Shown here in pieces: positions 6,583 through 7,684 of a DNA stretch of 7,684 nt. Position numbers and translations under genes: made by a program. Source of the stretch: Clostridiaceae bacterium (GTDB taxonomy: Bacteria; Bacillota; Clostridia; Saccharofermentanales; UBA5734); NCBI GenBank assembly GCA_012729935.1, contig JAAYBY010000345.1:1-7684 (forward strand), written 5' to 3'. The notes under the pieces were generated by a model. It saw only the letters and a list, made by a program, of their open reading frames with translations. It was not told the DNA's origin and searched no databases. Position 1 is the first letter of the stretch; each line of letters begins with the position of its first letter.

Positions 6583-7684
6583 ATGGAATTTTTCGAGTCT
6601 ATCGGTCCCTTTATTCTGGCAGTAATCGCAGTTATCATTAACGGTGTGCCTCAGCTACTGTATGCAGAATCTCGGGGCTTCGCCCTGAAACCGGCCGGTT
6701 TCGCCTATCTGATCGGCGCTTTCGGAAACCTGTTGACCCGATCGGTAACGCCCATATCGGCGCAGGCTGAAACGATCACGGTAGCCAGCATCAAGAAAAA
6801 TCTCCGCAACAATGTCAGTTCTATTCTACTGGCTGCGGTGCTGATGCTGACCCTTGCCGCTTTCGGCGGTGTGAACAAGATCGCCGATTTTGCCGGCATG
6901 GCTGTTGTATCGGGTATGATGAGCGGTGTCGGCCTGATCCTCGCCGGCGTTTCCTGGGACATGTTTGGCCAGGAAAAGCGGACGACCCTGATCTCGATAG
7001 TGGCAGCGATAGCAGCGTATGCTATTTTCCTCAATGATCCCAATAAAGTTGTCTGGACCATCTTCATCTCGGTTGTTGTCGCGACAGCAGACTACCTGTT
7101 CCTGCAGAAACGGCGGGTTACATTGTCCGAGACGATTGAGGAAGGCCGAGAACAGCTGCAGATGAGCAACGAATGGCGTTTCTGGAAAAAGGATTACTGG
7201 AGTGATTTCAAGCTGATCAAGCCGACGATCAATCTGGCGGTTATCCTGGGCGCGCTCAGCCTGGTGATGCTGAATATCGGCGCCAACATCTCCTTTGGCG
7301 GAATCACAGCCAGCATCGCCGGAACAACGCAGAATTACGATCACCTGTCGATGATCAACGCGCTGGCAGACTTTCCCAGTGCCTTGTTTGGCGGACCGCC
7401 GATTGAGGCGATCATATCCGGTACAGCAGGCGCACCCTGGCCGGTGCTTTGCGGCATTGTCTTCATGTTTGTCATGGGCATCCTGATCCTCGTTGGTTTG
7501 ATCAGCCGGCTCGGACGCTACCTCCCGGCCCAGAGCATTGCCGGATTTCTGCTGGTCATCGGTATCCTATTGACATTCATCCCCAACCTGTCAGCCGTTT
7601 CCCAATCAGACCAGCCCATCGGCGGCTATATTGCCCTTGGTGTCACAGCCTGGTCGAAAAACCCCTTCCTGGGCATGCTGGCCG
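6583..7684 (+). CDS. NCS2-like (xanthine/uracil/purine-type) membrane permease, 5' part
   Basis: The frame is open from this ATG to the window edge (367 codons and one base), so the C-terminus is missing. The protein is strongly hydrophobic, with membrane-spanning stretches near residues 8-27, 78-97, 103-124, 134-150, 156-174, 214-236, 287-307 and 319-335. One long charged loop at about 175-212 (QKRRVTLSE through KKDYWSDFK) is probably cytoplasmic. A QAETITVAS segment (61-69) after the second hydrophobic region and ALFGGPPIEAIISGTA (267-282), which aligns in character with the half-helix substrate region of the NCS2/SulP fold, suggest a nucleobase or related anion transporter using an ion gradient. 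I recall similar motifs in proteins annotated as NCS2-family or xanthine/uracil permeases, but the substrate cannot be set from sequence. NCS2 proteins are usually about 430-460 residues, so most of the gene is here. It has its own promoter and ribosome binding site. Confidence 0.68.
   Translation, partial: MEFFESIGPFILAVIAVIINGVPQLLYAESRGFALKPAGFAYLIGAFGNLLTRSVTPISAQAETITVASIKKNLRNNVSSILLAAVLMLTLAAFGGVNKIADFAGMAVVSGMMSGVGLILAGVSWDMFGQEKRTTLISIVAAIAAYAIFLNDPNKVVWTIFISVVVATADYLFLQKRRVTLSETIEEGREQLQMSNEWRFWKKDYWSDFKLIKPTINLAVILGALSLVMLNIGANISFGGITASIAGTTQNYDHLSMINALADFPSALFGGPPIEAIISGTAGAPWPVLCGIVFMFVMGILILVGLISRLGRYLPAQSIAGFLLVIGILLTFIPNLSAVSQSDQPIGGYIALGVTAWSKNPFLGMLA

Noticed and set aside
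6705..7344. Two minus-strand open frames antisense to the permease
   Set aside because: The plus-strand frame encodes a coherent membrane protein with a promoter and ribosome binding site; the antisense translations show no domain and no start signals.

Overview
The window holds six protein-coding genes from a bacterium of moderate GC content, and both outer genes run off the edges. Strong purine-rich ribosome binding sites, GTG as an occasional start codon, an MtaA/UroD-type methyltransferase-like protein, a NagA-like amidohydrolase and a SEC-C protein fit an anaerobic, clostridia-like Bacillota member. That assignment is inference from gene content; there is no rRNA or other marker here to prove it. 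I see no tRNA or rRNA gene, CRISPR array, transposase or phage gene.

Left part (1-2140, plus strand): the 3' end of a glycosidase-like beta-propeller protein with an extra, cysteine-containing C-terminal region is followed after 126 bases by a complete uroporphyrinogen-decarboxylase/MtaA-family protein with an intact predicted zinc site. A hairpin with AAGGCCTT arms sits between this gene and the convergent nagA-like gene and probably terminates transcription from both sides.

Middle (2141-3952, minus strand): a complete NagA-like amidohydrolase with its own promoter, preceded upstream by a complete small nitroreductase. The NagA-like protein keeps the metal and catalytic residues but has a changed substrate-loop motif. 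Together with the glycosidase-like and methyltransferase-like genes it suggests carbohydrate or amino-sugar catabolism, but no shared operon links them.

Right part (3938-7684, plus strand): a metallopeptidase-like gene with an HELFH motif that appears to have lost its 5' end; a complete SEC-C protein with an N-terminal SAP/Rho_N-like segment and its own promoter; and the 5' 367 codons of an NCS2-like membrane permease with a good promoter and ribosome binding site.

The most notable structural point is near 3953-3970, where the nitroreductase and the metallopeptidase-like gene meet head to head with essentially no intergenic DNA, no usable ribosome binding site for either gene, and no signal peptide on the peptidase. 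This looks like a deletion or rearrangement breakpoint, or an assembly join. I found no convincing previously undescribed multi-gene system; the leads are individual divergent proteins and this junction.
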